64,000 nucleotides of DNA from Phenylobacterium zucineum HLK1 (GCF_000017265.1 NC_011144.1:2210001-2274000), one strand, 5' to 3'. Shown: positions 36,045 to 45,540, counted from the first letter of the stretch. The notes: generated by a model not told the origin, from the letters alone. Numbers and translations are program-made.

Positions 36045-36953
36045 GTGGGCGTTCTGAACGGGAAGGTGGTGCTGGTCACGGGCGCCGCGGGCGGCATCGG
36101 CAAGGAGTGCGCGCTGCTGGCGGCCAGGGAAGGCGCCAAGGTGGTGGTGAACGACCTGGGCGGCGGCGTCTCGGGCGGCGACCTGGGCGATGCGGGGCCC
36201 GCAGAGACGACGGCCCAGGAGATCCGCGCCGCCGGCGGCGAGGCGGTCGCCAATTCCGACAGCGTGGCCGACATGGCCGGCGCCCGGCGCATGTTCGAGC
36301 AGGCGATGGATGCATTCGGCGGCCTGCACGCCGTGGTGAACCCCGCCGGCATCCTGCGCGACAAGATGTTCCACAAGATGGACGAGGCCGACTGGGACGC
36401 GGTGATCCAGGTGCACCTGCGCGGCGCCTTCAACGTCACCCGCGCCACCGTCGAGCACTTCCGCGACCAGCAGGACGGCTCCTACGTCCACTTCACCTCG
36501 ACCTCGGGCCTGATCGGCAACATCGGCCAGGCCAACTACGCCGCGGCCAAGCTGGGGGTCATGGGCCTCTCGCGCATCGTGGCCATGGAGGGCGCCGCCA
36601 AGAACGTCCGTTCCAACATCATCGCGCCCTTCGCCTGGACGCGGATGATCGCCACCATCCCGGTGAAGGACGAGGCCTCGGCCCAGCGCGTCGAGCGGAT
36701 GAAGAACTTCATGCGCGCCGACCAGGTGGCCCAGCTCGCGGTCGCCCTCGCCGGGTCCGACGTCAACGGCCAGATCTTCGCTGCCCGCGGCAACGAGGTC
36801 GTGCTGTTCAACCAGCCGCGCCCGGTGAAGTCGGTGACCAGGATCGAGGGCTGGACGCCCGAGGCGCTGATCGCCCAGGGCTTCCCGGCCATGTCGGCCA
36901 GCTTCACGGACCTCGGCGCCAGCGCCTCGGTCTTCCCCTACGACCCGGTCTGA
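36045..36953 (+). CDS. SDR family oxidoreductase (HSD17B4-like)
   Basis: Short-chain dehydrogenase of 302 residues resembling the dehydrogenase part of peroxisomal multifunctional enzyme type 2. Seen are VTGAAGGIGKECA, the VVNDLGGG stretch typical of this branch, and catalytic TSTSGLIGNIGQANYAAAKLG. It probably oxidises 3-hydroxyacyl-CoA. GTG 36045 is preferred over a GTG ten codons upstream because GGGAGA lies at about the right distance. It is divergent from the thiolase gene (261-base shared control region) and overlaps the convergent serine hydrolase gene by 16 bases. Confidence 0.86.
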   Translation: MGVLNGKVVLVTGAAGGIGKECALLAAREGAKVVVNDLGGGVSGGDLGDAGPAETTAQEIRAAGGEAVANSDSVADMAGARRMFEQAMDAFGGLHAVVNPAGILRDKMFHKMDEADWDAVIQVHLRGAFNVTRATVEHFRDQQDGSYVHFTSTSGLIGNIGQANYAAAKLGVMGLSRIVAMEGAAKNVRSNIIAPFAWTRMIATIPVKDEASAQRVERMKNFMRADQVAQLAVALAGSDVNGQIFAARGNEVVLFNQPRPVKSVTRIEGWTPEALIAQGFPAMSASFTDLGASASVFPYDPV

Positions 36954-38542
36954 CCCGGGCGGCTCGGTCCCGGCTGATTCGCCGGGACCGGCCGGAAGTC
37001 GAGGTCGTGGAAGTCGTAGCTGAAGTCGGCCACCGGCGAGACGGCCTTCATGGCGATCCGCGCCGGCTTGCCGTCGGCGTCCAGGCTGAAGGTCACGAAG
37101 GCGGGCTCGGTGACCCCGTCGCTCCAGCGGGCGACGAAGGTGTCGTAGGCCCAGTGCTCCAGCGGCGCCGTCATCCCGGGCGTCTGCAGGAAATCGATGG
37201 AGAGCGCGCCGTCCTGCGCCTTCACGGCGATGGGGCCATACCAGGGATCGGCGTAGGTCCCGGCGTAGCCCTCCGCCGGGAGGAACGGCTTCGAGGCGGC
37301 CGGGCGCGCCTGGCGGGCGGCGCGGGCGGCCTTCAGGCCCTCGGCCATCCGCCGGTCCAGGAATTCGGTATAGGCGGCGACCCAGTCGCGCCTCGGCAGC
37401 CCCAGGTAGTGGTCGAGGAGCTCGTTGGTGAGGGCGGGGATCATGGCGTTCTCCTCGGAGTTCACCATCATCGCAAAGCCGACGTTCTTCTCGGGGATCA
37501 GCACCGCCACGGCGCGGAAGCCCAGCGTGCCGCCGCCGTGGCTGATGACCTTGTGGCCGCGGTAGTCCTTCACGTTCCAACCCAGCGCATAGGTGCTGAA
37601 CTGCGGGCTGGCCTCGGCCAGGGCGCCTGGGAACGGCGGGGCGTTGATCAGCACCACCGGCTTCCACATCTCCCGCGCCGCGGCGGCCGAGAACACCTGG
37701 GCGCCCGAGGCCGCCTTCCCCTCGCCGAGCTGGACCTGCAGCCAGCGGCCCATGTCGTTGGCGCTGGAGGAGACGGCGCCGGCCGGGCCGACGTTCTGGC
37801 CCAGCGCCACGCCCTTCTCGTCGAGGGGCTCCTGGGGGCCGAGGCCCCGGATTTCCCCCAGCCTGCCGTGCGGCAGCGCCCGGTTGGCCACGGTCCAGCG
37901 GTCGGGATCGTTGGTGACCGAGTCGGCCATGCCCGCCGGCTTCAGCAGCCGGTCGCGGACGTAGGCCTCCCAGGTGCGGCCGGTCTTGGCCTCCACCAGC
38001 TGCCCCGCCACGGCGTAGAGGATGTTGTCGTAGGCGTATCCCGACCGGAAGCTCGTCGCCGGCTTCAGGTGGCGGATCCGGCGGACCACCTCGGCGCGGC
38101 TGATGGTGCTGGCCGGGACGAACATCAGGTCCCCCTGCCCCAGGCCCAGGCCGCTGCGGTGGGTGAGCAGGTCGCGGACGGTCATCTCCCGCGTGACCCA
38201 CGGGTCGTACATCCGGAAGTCCGGCAGGTGGTCGATGACCGGATCGTCCCACTTCAGCTTCCCCTCGTCGACGAGAGTGGCGAGCGCGGCGGCCGTGAAG
38301 TGCTTCGTCACCGAGCCGATCTGGAACAGGGTGTCGGCGTCCACCGGATCGGGGCGCTGCATGTGCTTGCGCCCGTACCCGTTCGACAGCGTGACCTTGC
38401 CGTCCTCGACGATCACCGCGGCGAAGCCGACGGCGTCCAGCTTGCGTCGCACCTCCTCCACGCGCCGGTCGAAGCCGGGCGGCGGGGCCGCGCACGCCAA
38501 AGTCGGCGCGAAGAGGACCAGGGCGGCGATCAGGCGGCGCAT
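36938..38542 (-). CDS. Exported serine hydrolase, class C beta-lactamase family
   Basis: A 534-residue periplasmic protein with a signal peptide ending near LACAAP (residue 20). The penicillin-binding fold is shown by Ser77-x-x-Lys80 (GSVTKHF), Tyr171-Asp-Asn173 (YAYDN) and an HGG triad (VISHGGGTLGF) in place of KTG. Such enzymes include D-aminopeptidases, D-Ala-D-Ala carboxypeptidases and esterases. A C-terminal lipocalin-like extension follows (about residues 400-534). It lies 16 bases behind the YkvI-like gene in the D-glutamate-type cluster, so a role in trimming D-amino-acid peptides is inferred. Confidence 0.85.
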   Translation of the reverse strand: MRRLIAALVLFAPTLACAAPPPGFDRRVEEVRRKLDAVGFAAVIVEDGKVTLSNGYGRKHMQRPDPVDADTLFQIGSVTKHFTAAALATLVDEGKLKWDDPVIDHLPDFRMYDPWVTREMTVRDLLTHRSGLGLGQGDLMFVPASTISRAEVVRRIRHLKPATSFRSGYAYDNILYAVAGQLVEAKTGRTWEAYVRDRLLKPAGMADSVTNDPDRWTVANRALPHGRLGEIRGLGPQEPLDEKGVALGQNVGPAGAVSSSANDMGRWLQVQLGEGKAASGAQVFSAAAAREMWKPVVLINAPPFPGALAEASPQFSTYALGWNVKDYRGHKVISHGGGTLGFRAVAVLIPEKNVGFAMMVNSEENAMIPALTNELLDHYLGLPRRDWVAAYTEFLDRRMAEGLKAARAARQARPAASKPFLPAEGYAGTYADPWYGPIAVKAQDGALSIDFLQTPGMTAPLEHWAYDTFVARWSDGVTEPAFVTFSLDADGKPARIAMKAVSPVADFSYDFHDLDFRPVPANQPGPSRPGQTGS

Positions 38543-38558
38543 CGGGGGACCTTTCCCA

Positions 38559-39677
38559 TCAGGCGGCGACGGCGCGCCCGGTCCGGCCGGTGGCGAGGCG
38601 CCAGACGCCCCAGGTCATCAGCGGCAGGACGTAGACGGCCAGGAACATCCAGGCGAGCAGGCGGTAGCCCTTGGCGATCAGGGCCACGAGGCCAAAGCGG
38701 TCGGCGATGAAGATGGACCCCACCAGCAGCGCGGCGGCGAGCGCCAGCCGCGCAGCGTGCGGGAACGCCGCGCCGGCGCGGGCGCGGCTCCAGACGTGGG
38801 CGATCCGCTCGTTGACGGCGTGGACGGCCCCGACGCCCGTCTCCAGCAGGGCGATGAAGATCATGCCCTGGAACACCAGGTGGAAGACCGGAAGCTCCAT
38901 CCGCCGAAGCAGGAAATCCGACGGCAGGGCCTCGCCGGCGATCTGCGGGTGGTAGGCGGCCATGCAGACGAAGAACAGGGCGGCCGGCAGCATGGCCAGC
39001 GGCCCGGCCAGCAGGCCCGCCGCCACCGCGTCGCGCCGGCTGGTCAGGTGGCGCAGCACCGGCAGGATCATCACCGCGGCCACCATGTTGTAGCTGGCGT
39101 AGGTGACGCCGCCGGCGATCCATCCGTCCACGGGCGTGGGTCGGGCGAAGGCCTCGGCGATGCGGTCGCCGAACGCGCCCAGGGCCAGCAGCATGAAAAG
39201 CCCGTAGACGCCGTAGAGGAACATCGAGGCGTACTTGAACAGCCGCTCGACGGCCGAGGTCCCGAAGGTGACGACGCCGGCGATCGCGCCGGTGAGCGCC
39301 AGCGCCCCGACGATGGCCGGCCAGCCGAACACCGCCTCGCCGATGGCGCCGGCGGCGGCGCCGATGACCGCCAGGATGAGGACGGCGAAGAAGACGTAGG
39401 CCGCCTCGAAGGCCGGCCAGAACGGACCCAGCAGGTTGCGGAAGAAGGTCCGGTAGTCCTCGCTGCCGGTCGCCTGGGCGAACAGGAAGGTCGCCGCGCA
39501 GACCACGCTCCAGATCGCCGTGGCCAGGGTGATAGCCATCAGGCCGCCCTGGGGCCCGCTGGGCAGGAAGAACTCGGCGAGCTCGCGGCCCGTCGCATAC
39601 CCGCCGCCGATCACCACCGCCTTGAAGGCGAGGCCAGGCAGCAGGAAGCGCTGGAACCAGGAGGGCCGACCGGTCAC
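38559..39677 (-). CDS. YkvI-like multi-pass membrane protein
   Basis: A 372-residue membrane protein with about ten helices, matching the YkvI/branched-chain-amino-acid-carrier-like group within the APC/LeuT fold: FLLPGLAFKAVVIGGGYATGRELAEFF at the N-terminus and the unwound-helix GGVTYASYNMVAAVMILP. It probably transports an amino acid or small organic solute. The GTG start overlaps the DUF1611 gene stop (GTGA). Transporters of this kind recur beside DUF1611/dipeptide-epimerase genes, making D-glutamate or a derivative a plausible cargo, but this is inference. Confidence 0.8.
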   Translation of the reverse strand: MTGRPSWFQRFLLPGLAFKAVVIGGGYATGRELAEFFLPSGPQGGLMAITLATAIWSVVCAATFLFAQATGSEDYRTFFRNLLGPFWPAFEAAYVFFAVLILAVIGAAAGAIGEAVFGWPAIVGALALTGAIAGVVTFGTSAVERLFKYASMFLYGVYGLFMLLALGAFGDRIAEAFARPTPVDGWIAGGVTYASYNMVAAVMILPVLRHLTSRRDAVAAGLLAGPLAMLPAALFFVCMAAYHPQIAGEALPSDFLLRRMELPVFHLVFQGMIFIALLETGVGAVHAVNERIAHVWSRARAGAAFPHAARLALAAALLVGSIFIADRFGLVALIAKGYRLLAWMFLAVYVLPLMTWGVWRLATGRTGRAVAA

Positions 39678-40717
39678 GCCAGACAGGCCTCCACCAGCCG
39701 CTCGAACGCCGGCCCGCCGCGCATCGGGTCCGCGACCGGCAGGCCCAGGGCGCGGGAGGCCCGCGCCATCACCTCGTCGGCCTCGGCCCCGCTCATGGCG
39801 GCGGTGTTGAAGCTGACGCCGGCGCAGCGGATCTCCGGATTCGTCATGCGCCCGAGCGAGAGGTTCAGCTCGATCGCTTCCGACAGTCCGGGCGTCGGGA
39901 AGTCCGGATAGCCCAGCAGGCGTTCACGCCCCGGCTCGTGGCACAGCACGATCACGTCGGGCTGGCTGCCGTGCAGCAGGCCCAGCGACACCGCCGCGTA
40001 CGCAGGATGGAACAGCGAGCCCTGGCCCTCGATCACATCCCAGTGGCCGGGCGCGGCGTCTGGGCTGAGCAGTTCGGCGGCGCCGGCCTCGAAGTCCGAG
40101 ACCACCGCGTCCATGGGGATGCCGCCGCCGGCGATCATGATCCCCGTCTGGCCGGTGGCGCGGAAGTCCGCGTCGAGTCCCCGCTCCCGGAAGGCGCGGG
40201 CGATGGCCAGGGCGGTGTACTTCTTGCCCAGGGCGCAGTCGGTGCCGACGGTCAGGAGACGCTTGCCGCTCCGCCGGCGGCCGGTGGCGATGGGGATGCC
40301 CGGCGGCGGCCGGCGCACGTCGATCAGGCGCCGGCCCAGCCGGTCGGCGACCGCCTTGATCTCGCGAACGTCCTCGAGCCGGCCGTGCATGCCGGCGATA
40401 AGGTCGAGGCCCGCCTCCAGGGCGGCCACCAGGCTCGGGATCCAGCCCGGCTTGATCACCCCGCCGGGGTTGGCGACGCCGATAACCATGGCCCGGGCGC
40501 CGCGGGCCTGGGCCTCGCTGGGGGACATCCGCGGCAGGCCGGTGGTGACCGCGTCGTCCGAGCAGGCGAGTTCGCCCACGCAGCGGTCGGCCGCCCAGTC
40601 CCGCAGGCCGAAGGCGGTCTTGGCGTAGCCGGGTTCGGTCACGTCCCCCACGAACAGGAGGTACGGCTGCGGGAGGCGGATCTCGGGACGCTCCAGGCGC
40701 GCGGCGGCGAGGCTCAT
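39674..40717 (-). CDS. dgcN: DUF1611 protein, DgcN-type D-glutamate N-acetyltransferase
   Basis: A 347-residue cytoplasmic protein with an N-terminal Rossmann-like domain (YLLFVGDVTEPGYAKTA) and a P-loop-like C-terminal domain (GTDCALGKKYTALA, residues 158-171) typical of DUF1611. Members characterised as DgcN acetylate D-glutamate, after which DgcA converts N-acetyl-D-glutamate to the L form. A DgcA-like gene lies at 44509-45519, which supports this reading. The gene follows a TonB receptor gene by 111 bases and is translationally coupled to the YkvI-like gene. The assignment rests on family and neighbourhood. Confidence 0.78.
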   Translation of the reverse strand: MSLAAARLERPEIRLPQPYLLFVGDVTEPGYAKTAFGLRDWAADRCVGELACSDDAVTTGLPRMSPSEAQARGARAMVIGVANPGGVIKPGWIPSLVAALEAGLDLIAGMHGRLEDVREIKAVADRLGRRLIDVRRPPPGIPIATGRRRSGKRLLTVGTDCALGKKYTALAIARAFRERGLDADFRATGQTGIMIAGGGIPMDAVVSDFEAGAAELLSPDAAPGHWDVIEGQGSLFHPAYAAVSLGLLHGSQPDVIVLCHEPGRERLLGYPDFPTPGLSEAIELNLSLGRMTNPEIRCAGVSFNTAAMSGAEADEVMARASRALGLPVADPMRGGPAFERLVEACLA

Positions 40718-40777
40718 GCGGGAACTCGCGCGACGGGGAGGATGGGCGAACGCATACGCTTTCCTTGTACACGGGGT

Positions 40778-40811
40778 CCCGCGCGCCGCCTTGCGGGCCG
40801 CGGCGCGCGGG
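40778..40811 (-). terminator. GC-rich hairpin after a TonB receptor gene
   Basis: CCCGCGCGCCGC pairs perfectly with GCGGCGCGCGGG across a ten-base loop, 18-51 bases after where the receptor gene would end if read downstream toward dgcN... on the minus strand it lies between the receptor stop (40829) and the dgcN start (40717). There is no U-run, so it is more likely a partial terminator or an mRNA-stabilising stem that sets unequal expression of receptor and enzymes. Confidence 0.4.
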
Positions 40812-40828
40812 CGGGGCCGCCAACGCGA

Positions 40829-43066
40829 CTAGAACTCGGCGGTCACCGCTACCCCGATCGACCGCGGACGGATCACGCCCGCGGCGATGGCGCCGTTGGG
40901 ATAGATGTCGAAGCCGTTGGCCGTCACCGCACTGGTCGACACCACTCCGTAGGAGTCGCCCAGGTTCTTGGCGTAGGCCTCGATGACGAAGCGCCCCAGG
41001 TCCACGCCGGCCCGAAGGTCGACCACCTGGTAGTCCTCGGCCTCGCGCTGGCGTCCATTGGCGGCCCGGAAGTCGGCGTCGAAAGCCGCCGACTGCGAGG
41101 AGACGTGCCGCACCGAGCCGCCGACGAAGGCTTCCATGGTGTCGCTCACCTGCCAGCGGTAGTCGGCGTTGAAGCTGAGCGTGAGCTTGGGGCTGAACGG
41201 CAGGCGGTCGCCGGCCATCCCGCCGACCAGCGGGCCGGCGTCGTCCTTGAGCTTGGCGTTGGTGTAGGCGCCGTTCAGCGACAGGAAGAGGCCGTCCTTC
41301 GGCTGGTAGGCGGCGTTGAACTCCACCCCCTCGCTCTTGGCCTTTCCGCCATTGATGTTGACCCCGAAGCCGTTCACCGCCGCCAGCAGCTGGATGTCCT
41401 TCCAGTCGATGTGGAACAGGGCCACGTCGATGCTGCCCCGCCGGTCGGCGGTCTCGGCCTTGAAGCCGACCTCGTAGCTGAGGGCGGAGTCGGAGTCGTA
41501 GGACCTCGGCACCTCGGGCGGCGCGCTGGGCGGGACGACGTTGGGGCCGCCGGGCCGGAAGCCCTTGGCCACGCGGGCGTAGACCGAGGCGGTTTCGGTC
41601 AGCTCGAACCGCGGGGCGATGGAATAGGTGAACACCTCCTCCGAGGAGTCCTGCGAGAAGCTCTGCGGCCCGCCCGCCAGGGCCCCGTCCGAGGTCTGCT
41701 CGGCGCTCTGCTCGTTGCGGCTGTAGCGGCCGCCGAGATCGAGGTGGAAGCGGTCGGTCAGGTGGAGCGTCGCGTTGGCGAAGCCGGCGATCTCCTCGTA
41801 CTTCGACGGCAGCAGGGTCGTGCCCAGCACCGGCAGACCGCCGATCTCGGTGAGGGTCCCGGGCTGCACCGCGACGAGGCGCTGGCGGATCAGCCCGTCC
41901 TCGTTGTTGTAGTAGAGGCCCGCCAGCCACTCGAGCCGTCCGCCCTCCTTCGAGGACAGCCGCACCTCCTGGGTGAACTTCTCGTTGTTGGTGTTCTGGT
42001 TCAGCAGGAATTCGTTCGGCACGCCGAACACCGCCTCGATCAGGCCGCTCAGGTTGAACGTGTAGTCGTCGCGCAGCTTCTGCTTCTGGGTGCTGTAGCT
42101 GGTCGAGCTGGTGAGGGTGGCGAAGCCCAGGTCCGCCTCGCCGGTGGCGTTGTAGACCCGATAGCGCAGGTCCGAGAACGTGGGCACGAACTGCGAAAGC
42201 GACAGCCGGCCGTAGAGCGGCTCCAGGGTGGTCGGATCGGCCTCCACCGTGCTTGCCGAATCGGCCTCGATGTTCTGCGCGAGCGCGGTCAGCCGCAGGG
42301 AAAGCCGGTCGCTCGGACGGAACAGCAGCGAGGCCCGGCCGCCGTAGCTGCGGGAATCGTCGATGTCCTTGGCGATGTCGGAACCGCCCGTGCCGATGGA
42401 GTCGATGAAGCCTGCGCTCTCGCGGTACGTGCCGGTGGCGCGGAACGCCAGGGTTTCGCCCAGCGGGATGTTCACGACGCCGGCCGCGCCGTAGGACTCG
42501 CCGCCGCCCTTTACCGTCTCCAGGTTGGCCCGCGCCCGGACCACATGGCGGTCGAACTCCGGCTCGTTGGTGACGAACTTCAGGACCCCGCCCAGGGAGC
42601 TCGCGCCGTAGAAGGTGCCCTGCGGGCCGCGCAGCACCTCGACGCGGGCGACGTCGAAGGTGTCGAAGTCGCCGGCCAGGACCGCGCCGTTGACCAGGCC
42701 GCTGCTCGAGCCGAAGGGCGTCTCGTCCATGTAGACGCCGACCGTGGACGCGATGCCGCCGGTGTTGATCCCGCGGATGATCAGGCGGGCGTTGCCGGGG
42801 GTGCTCTGGACCACCTGCAGACCCGGCACGAGCTTTACGTAGTCCGAGAACGTGACGGCCTGCTGGCGCTCGAGCGTCGAGCCCGACACGACCGAGATGG
42901 ACTGCGGCACCTCAACGAGGGCCTGCTCGCGCTTCTGCGCCGTGACCACGACGGCCTCGACGTCGGTGGGCGCCTCGTCGGCCCGCGCCGCCTCGACGCT
43001 CGCCAGGGCCGCGATCGCGGCCGACGCGGCCAGGGCCGCGCGCCGCCCGTAGATTCCCCAAGTCAT
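40829..43066 (-). CDS. TonB-dependent receptor of the D-glutamate-type cluster
   Basis: Outer-membrane receptor of 745 residues. The signal peptide ends near EAARADEA, then DVEAVVVTAQKREQALVEVPQSISVV, a plug with VQSTPGNARLIIRGINTGG and EVLRGPQGTFYGASSLGGVLKFV, and a barrel ending in aromatic VTAEF. ATG 43066 is preferred to GTG 43072 because AGAGGGG lies five bases before it. It heads a likely transcript with dgcN, the YkvI-like gene and a serine hydrolase. Its promoter block is shared with the second serine hydrolase gene, implying uptake of the same D-amino-acid-containing substrate. Confidence 0.93.
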   Translation of the reverse strand: MTWGIYGRRAALAASAAIAALASVEAARADEAPTDVEAVVVTAQKREQALVEVPQSISVVSGSTLERQQAVTFSDYVKLVPGLQVVQSTPGNARLIIRGINTGGIASTVGVYMDETPFGSSSGLVNGAVLAGDFDTFDVARVEVLRGPQGTFYGASSLGGVLKFVTNEPEFDRHVVRARANLETVKGGGESYGAAGVVNIPLGETLAFRATGTYRESAGFIDSIGTGGSDIAKDIDDSRSYGGRASLLFRPSDRLSLRLTALAQNIEADSASTVEADPTTLEPLYGRLSLSQFVPTFSDLRYRVYNATGEADLGFATLTSSTSYSTQKQKLRDDYTFNLSGLIEAVFGVPNEFLLNQNTNNEKFTQEVRLSSKEGGRLEWLAGLYYNNEDGLIRQRLVAVQPGTLTEIGGLPVLGTTLLPSKYEEIAGFANATLHLTDRFHLDLGGRYSRNEQSAEQTSDGALAGGPQSFSQDSSEEVFTYSIAPRFELTETASVYARVAKGFRPGGPNVVPPSAPPEVPRSYDSDSALSYEVGFKAETADRRGSIDVALFHIDWKDIQLLAAVNGFGVNINGGKAKSEGVEFNAAYQPKDGLFLSLNGAYTNAKLKDDAGPLVGGMAGDRLPFSPKLTLSFNADYRWQVSDTMEAFVGGSVRHVSSQSAAFDADFRAANGRQREAEDYQVVDLRAGVDLGRFVIEAYAKNLGDSYGVVSTSAVTANGFDIYPNGAIAAGVIRPRSIGVAVTAEF

Positions 43067-43102
43067 CTTCACCCCTCTTGTGTCTTTGGTCCGCCCCCGG
43101 AA

Positions 43103-43150
43103 AAATGATCCTTGTTCGGCGAGGATGGTCCTGATTAGAGAATTGTCAAC
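43103..43150 (-). promoter_or_regulatory. Shared 48-bp promoter/operator block, copy A
   Basis: Read on the minus strand it begins GTTGACAATTCTCTAATCAG and ends 37 bases before the receptor ATG. It matches 47637-47684 at 39 of 48 positions, including the first 22 in a row. It contains a -35-like TTGACA and two GGAYCA elements 20 bases apart. This is the likely binding site of the XRE-cupin regulator at 47798. Confidence 0.7.
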
Positions 43151-43183
43151 CAGACGAAAGCCTGATGAGGCTGAATCGGCCCG

Positions 43184-44512
43184 TCAGCGACGGAACGTGC
43201 GCTCCAGTCCAGACTTGAGATCCTCGTCCGCGGGCGGCGCACCGGCGTCCTCCGCGCCCCGGGCCCAGGGGGCCAGCGCCAGCAGCACCGCGGCGGCGAT
43301 CGCAGCCACGCCGCCCATGCCGGCGAAGAAGACCGCCGGATCCAGCCGGCTCCAGAACGCGCCGAGGGCGCCCGCCAGCAGGTTCCCGGCGAAGGCGGCG
43401 AGGAACCAGCCCGCCACCGCCGTCGCCGCCATCCCCGCCGGCGCCAGGCGGGCGAAGAGGCCGAGGCCGACCGGCAGGATGTAGAGCTCGCCCGCGGTGA
43501 GGACGACGAAGAAGGCCGCGAGCCACAGCCAGCTCGCGCTCGGCCCCGAGGTCCCCGCCACGACGGCCAGCATCAGGAACGCCGCCGCCACGCCCCCCGA
43601 GCCGATGGACATCTTCACCAGCGGCGACGGCTCGCGGCCCCAGCGCTCCAGCCTGGCCCAGTGCGCGAGGAACAGCGGCGTGAGGACGAACACCAGCAGC
43701 GGGTTCAGCGACTGGAACCAGGTCATGGGGATGACGAAGCCCTCCCCCACCCCGCGGTCGACGCCCTGGTCGGCCCAGAGCGCCAGGGTGTTGCCGGTCT
43801 GCTCGTAGGCGCCGCGGAAGACCACGACCGCCAGCCCAACGCCGAGCAGCAGCAGGAACAGCCGCAGGTCGCCGCGCCGCCGCGGACCATCGCCCCTGCA
43901 CGCGGGTCGCGGCTCCTCGGCAGGCAGGTGGCGTCCGCCGAGGATGTAGATCGTCAGCCCCGCGACCATGCCGATCCCGGCCGCGGCGAAGCCGTAGTGC
44001 CAGCCGTAGAGCTCGCCCAGCGTGCCGCAGACCAGCGGGGCCAGGAACCCGCCCAGGTTCACGCCCACGTAGTAGACATTGTAGGCCCGCACCCGCCGCG
44101 GATCGTCGGGCGCGTAGAGCCCGCCGATCTGGCTGGGCAGGCTGGGCAGGAAGAAGCCGTTGCCGAGGGCGATGCAGGCGAGCGCCGGATAGAACGCCGG
44201 TTCGAAGGCCATCAGGAAGTGGCCGAGCGCCATGATCGAGCCGCCGAGGATCACGGCCTTGCGCCGGCCGAGCCACCGGTCGGCGATCACCCCGCCCAGG
44301 ATGGGCGTGAAGTAGACGAACGCCGTGTAGAGCCCGTAGACCATCGAGGCCTGGGCCTGGGGCATCAGCAGCTGCTTGGTCATGTAGTAGACCAGCAGCG
44401 CCCGCATTCCGTAGAACGAGAACTTCTCCCACATCTCGGTGAGGAAGAGGATCGTCAGGCCCGGCGGCTGGCCGAACCACGCCCTGGCCGGCGGCGCGCC
44501 CGAACTCGTCAC
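43184..44512 (-). CDS. POT family proton-coupled peptide transporter
   Basis: Inner-membrane di/tripeptide importer of the PTR2/POT family, 442 residues, about twelve to fourteen helices. The helix-1 motif EMWEKFSFYGMRALLVYYM (ExxEKF, proton coupling), DRWLGRRKAVILGG between helices 2 and 3, and VYYVGVNLGGFLAP (PTR2 signature) are clear. The GTG start overlaps the epimerase stop (GTGA) and has GGAG upstream. Coupling to a dipeptide epimerase argues that it imports peptides containing D- or L-glutamate, such as peptidoglycan fragments. Confidence 0.9.
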   Translation of the reverse strand: MTSSGAPPARAWFGQPPGLTILFLTEMWEKFSFYGMRALLVYYMTKQLLMPQAQASMVYGLYTAFVYFTPILGGVIADRWLGRRKAVILGGSIMALGHFLMAFEPAFYPALACIALGNGFFLPSLPSQIGGLYAPDDPRRVRAYNVYYVGVNLGGFLAPLVCGTLGELYGWHYGFAAAGIGMVAGLTIYILGGRHLPAEEPRPACRGDGPRRRGDLRLFLLLLGVGLAVVVFRGAYEQTGNTLALWADQGVDRGVGEGFVIPMTWFQSLNPLLVFVLTPLFLAHWARLERWGREPSPLVKMSIGSGGVAAAFLMLAVVAGTSGPSASWLWLAAFFVVLTAGELYILPVGLGLFARLAPAGMAATAVAGWFLAAFAGNLLAGALGAFWSRLDPAVFFAGMGGVAAIAAAVLLALAPWARGAEDAGAPPADEDLKSGLERTFRR

Positions 44513-45519
44513 GGAGCGCTCCCCCACCCGTGCTCCGGATAGGCGATCAGGCCGTCCGCGTAGCTGACCGACGGCAGGCGGTCGCGGGTGATGAAGATCG
44601 GCCCGTCGAGGTCCACCACCTCGCAGAGCTGGCCGAGCAGGTAGGCCGGGCCCATGGCCAGGCTGGTGCCCACCATGTTGCCGACCATCACCCCGAGGCC
44701 GAGACGCCTGGCCTGCCGCGCCATGGCCAGCCCCTCGGTGAGCCCGCCGCATTTGTCGAGCTTGATGTTCACGACGTCGAAGCGGCCGACCATCTCCTCG
44801 AGGTCGGCGAAGCTCAGCACGCTTTCGTCGGCCGCCACGGGGATGGGGCTGCCCAGCCCCTCCATGTCGCTCTCACGGCCCCGGGCGAACGGCTGCTCCA
44901 GGAGCTGGACGCGGGTGTCGACCAGCGCCGGCATCAGCCGCTCCAGCGTGTCGGGGACGAAGCCCTGGTTGGCGTCCACGGCCAGCCAGACGTCGGGCCG
45001 GGCGGCGCGCACCGCCCGCACCCGCTCGGCGTCGAGCTCGGCCTCGCCGGTGAGTTTCAGCTTCAGCGCCCGGGCCTGGGCGTAGGCGACGGCCTTGCGC
45101 GCCATGACATCCGGGTCAGCGGCGCCAACGGTGAAGGTGGTGACCAGGGGCTTCGGCGGATCCAGGCCCGCGAGCGCCCAGGCGGGGCGGCCGGTGAGCT
45201 TGGCCTCGAGGTCCCAGAGGGCGGCGTCCACCGCATTGCGTCCGCCGCCCGGCGGCATCGCCCGGCGCAGCGCCTCGCGGTCGATCCCGGCCTCGATCCG
45301 CGGCCGCGCCGCCTCGATGGCGGCGAGCATCGCGGGCACGTCGTCCCCCAGGTAGTAGACGCCGGAGGCCTCCCCCTGCCCTTCCGCCGCGCCCTGCCGC
45401 AGGCGCACGACGACGACCGGCATCTCGGTGAAGACGTAGCCGGTGATCCTGAACGGCTCGGCGAGGGCGACGGGCTCCTCGGCCACGCTGAGGGCAAGGC
45501 GCTGGCGCAGGGCGGTCAT
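44509..45519 (-). CDS. dgcA: Dipeptide epimerase/DgcA-type racemase (enolase superfamily)
   Basis: A 336-residue muconate-lactonising-subgroup enzyme. Catalytic lysines are in KLK at 153-155 and at K253/K256 (NIKLDK); the metal ligands are Asp182 (VDANQG), Glu208 (LLEQP) and Asp231 (AADES). Related proteins epimerise L-Ala-D/L-Glu from murein or, as DgcA, convert N-acetyl-D-glutamate to the L isomer. GGAGGTCGC lies directly before the ATG. It is followed by the peptide transporter and preceded by a serine hydrolase, and a dgcN-type gene lies in the same regulon. Either substrate fits. Confidence 0.88.
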   Translation of the reverse strand: MTALRQRLALSVAEEPVALAEPFRITGYVFTEMPVVVVRLRQGAAEGQGEASGVYYLGDDVPAMLAAIEAARPRIEAGIDREALRRAMPPGGGRNAVDAALWDLEAKLTGRPAWALAGLDPPKPLVTTFTVGAADPDVMARKAVAYAQARALKLKLTGEAELDAERVRAVRAARPDVWLAVDANQGFVPDTLERLMPALVDTRVQLLEQPFARGRESDMEGLGSPIPVAADESVLSFADLEEMVGRFDVVNIKLDKCGGLTEGLAMARQARRLGLGVMVGNMVGTSLAMGPAYLLGQLCEVVDLDGPIFITRDRLPSVSYADGLIAYPEHGWGSAP

Positions 45520-45540
45520 GCGACCTCCGGGAATGGCGCG

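Noticed and set aside
36938..38542. Serine hydrolase as a true beta-lactamase resistance gene
   Set aside because: The HGG motif replaces KTG and there is a long C-terminal extension; the context points to peptide or ester substrates. The same applies to the gene at 45589-47604.
39938..43108. A very long open frame on the plus strand opposite the TonB receptor and dgcN genes
   Set aside because: It is a mirror of GC-rich coding on the other strand; its translation is Arg/Gly/His-rich with no family motifs. Similar mirrors opposite other genes (for example around 1026-3446, 44530-48762, 51910-54705 and 55659-57974) were left out for the same reason.
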